Shown here one piece after another: positions 5,609 to 6,904 of a stretch of 6,904 bases of DNA. Origin of the DNA: JAAXQD01 sp032126435 (GTDB taxonomy: Bacteria; Desulfobacterota; Desulfobacteria; Desulfobacterales; UBA11574). The notes under the pieces are model-generated. The model had not been told where the DNA came from. It did no database searches and saw nothing but the letters and a program-made list of their open reading frames with translations. Location: NCBI GenBank assembly GCA_032126435.1, contig JAQBBE010000289.1, forward strand, positions 1-6,904, given 5' to 3'. The translations under genes and the position numbers were made by a program. Numbering within the stretch: position 1 is the stretch's first letter; the number at the start of each line of letters is the position of its first letter.

Positions 5609-6904
5609 AATTTAACAACACCTTCAAATTTAGAATCACTACACTGGGCTGCAAAGTCAATCAATACGAGTCGGATGCCATGGCCCGGCAGCTGAAAGAT
5701 TCGGGCTGTGTGCCGGCGCCGGGTGAACATAAGGCAGACCTATGTATTATCAATACATGTGCGGTCACACAGAAAGCCTCCATGCAGTCCAGACAGGCCG
5801 TGCGGCAGGCCATACGATCCAATCCAAAGGCACGTATTGTCGTCACCGGTTGTTATGCCCAGACCGAACCGGATGAAATTCTGAAAATAGACGGTGTTCA
5901 CACCGTTATCGGTCATGGGGATAAACATAAAATTCCCGAGATTGTTGGGTCATCCCCCATAGAAAATTATTCCGGCCCGACCCTGATCCGGCATAACATA
6001 TCATCCGAACACGATTTCAAACAGGTCCCGGTAACGGTTTTCGGAAACAGAACCCGTCCCTTTTTAAAGATACAGGACGGTTGTGACACCTTCTGCACCT
6101 ACTGCATTGTCCCCTATGCACGCGGTCGCAGCCGCAGCATGGCGCCTGAAAACGTATTGGAAAACATCCGGCACCTAAAACACGCCGGATACCATGAAGT
6201 TGTTCTAACCGGCGTGCACCTCGGCGCCTACGGACTCGACCTTTCGCCCAAATACCACTTGGCGGGGCTGTTAAATCGAATTTATGAATCGAATCCCATC
6301 CATCGCGTGCGACTCAGTTCCATAGAACCCCATGAGCTGACAGAAGATATATTAACCCTTGTGGCGGAAACGGACGTTTTTTGTGACCATTTTCACATTC
6401 CTTTGCAGAGCGGAGATGATTTTATCCTAAAAAAAATGCACCGGCCTTACACCCGCTCGTTTTTCAGGGATCTCATTGTCAAAATTAATTCATTGATTCC
6501 CGATGCCGCCATCGGTGTGGATGCGCTGATCGGATTCCCGGGTGAAACCGAAAAAGCTTTTGAGAATACCTATTCACTCATCGAAGAACTGCCCGTTACT
6601 TATCTGCATGTTTTCCCGTTTTCGGTTCGAAAAGGGACACCGGCAAGTCAGTATCCTCAACAGGTTGATTCAAGAACCATCAAGGCCCGGTGTGAAAAAA
6701 TGCGCACCCTCGGCAATCAAAAGAAACAGGCCTTTTACAAAAAGTTTATAGGAAAAAAGGTTAAAATTCTCATTGAAAGCAAAAGAGACGAATCAACAGG
6801 TTTTTTAAAGGGAATAACATCAAACTATATCCCTGTCCGTGTAAACGGGAGTGACAATTTTATAAATACGACGGTTCCAGCCAAAATTGATCGGGTAGAG
6901 AGAA
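5605..6904 (+). CDS. mtaB: tRNA t6A37 methylthiotransferase MtaB (radical SAM), 3' end outside window
   Basis: An open frame of 433 codons runs from the ATG at 5605 to the right edge, so only a short C-terminal piece is likely missing (family about 430-450 residues). It converts t6A37 to ms2t6A37 in ANN-decoding tRNAs, using S-adenosylmethionine and two [4Fe-4S] clusters. The N-terminal UPF0004 domain carries C16 (TLGCKVNQYES, the MtaB-type signature), C52 (NTCAVT) and C83 (TGCYAQ). The radical SAM motif CDTFCTYC gives C160, C164 and C167. LSSIEP (about 239-244), HIPLQSG (about 269-275) and GFPGE (about 313-317) follow, and the TRAM domain starts near 375. The ATG overlaps the mnmA TGA (ATGA) and has no Shine-Dalgarno sequence, so it is translationally coupled. 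MiaB and RimO are less likely, because the signature and NTCAVT fit MtaB best. Confidence 0.93.
   Translation, partial: MKFNNTFKFRITTLGCKVNQYESDAMARQLKDSGCVPAPGEHKADLCIINTCAVTQKASMQSRQAVRQAIRSNPKARIVVTGCYAQTEPDEILKIDGVHTVIGHGDKHKIPEIVGSSPIENYSGPTLIRHNISSEHDFKQVPVTVFGNRTRPFLKIQDGCDTFCTYCIVPYARGRSRSMAPENVLENIRHLKHAGYHEVVLTGVHLGAYGLDLSPKYHLAGLLNRIYESNPIHRVRLSSIEPHELTEDILTLVAETDVFCDHFHIPLQSGDDFILKKMHRPYTRSFFRDLIVKINSLIPDAAIGVDALIGFPGETEKAFENTYSLIEELPVTYLHVFPFSVRKGTPASQYPQQVDSRTIKARCEKMRTLGNQKKQAFYKKFIGKKVKILIESKRDESTGFLKGITSNYIPVRVNGSDNFINTTVPAKIDRVER

Noticed and set aside
6542..6751. Open frame of 69 codons inside mtaB in another frame
   Set aside because: It lies wholly within the conserved MtaB coding frame and has no motif or ribosome site.

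Overview
The window reads like chromosomal DNA of an anaerobic, Desulfobacterota-type bacterium (a sulfate-reducer relative, perhaps Desulfobacterales). This is inferred from protein style: a NIL-domain/two-[4Fe-4S] ferredoxin of the kind common in sulfate reducers and methanogens, a cysteine-rich (CXXC-type) MnmA, an MtaB-type methylthiotransferase and an acyltransferase/hydrolase fusion. Base composition looks moderate, with no sharp shift along the window. I see no rRNA, tRNA, CRISPR array, insertion sequence or phage gene. No gene-free stretch is longer than about 150 bases.

Left part (1-1755, all + strand): the C-terminal end of a GNAT acetyltransferase (1-147), a class I SAM-dependent methyltransferase (286-1098) and an atypical shikimate-kinase-like P-loop kinase (1168-1689). 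The methyltransferase gene is bracketed by two short GC-rich hairpins (165-183 and 1115-1136) that begin with the same octamer, AACTCCCG, in the same orientation. A small hairpin (1735-1752) sits between the kinase and the convergent next gene.

Middle (1756-3918, - strand): one 720-residue protein that joins a PlsC/PlsB-type lysophospholipid acyltransferase domain to a serine alpha/beta hydrolase domain. It is likely a membrane-lipid or acylglycerol remodelling enzyme. Its acyltransferase motif is H(X)4E instead of the usual H(X)4D.

Right part (4067-6904, + strand): a tight three-gene operon. It has a strong Shine-Dalgarno sequence and promoter-like elements upstream, in a 148-base divergent spacer. 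The genes are NIL-ferredoxin, then mnmA (tRNA U34 2-thiolation) with zero spacing, then mtaB (tRNA t6A37 methylthiolation) with an ATGA overlap. mtaB runs off the right edge. All three products are sulfur or iron-sulfur proteins. MnmA has the CXXC plus Cys arrangement known to bind a [4Fe-4S] cluster in the Thermus-type enzyme. The best candidate for something under-described is this layout: a dedicated NIL-ferredoxin that could supply electrons or sulfur to Fe-S-dependent tRNA thiolation.
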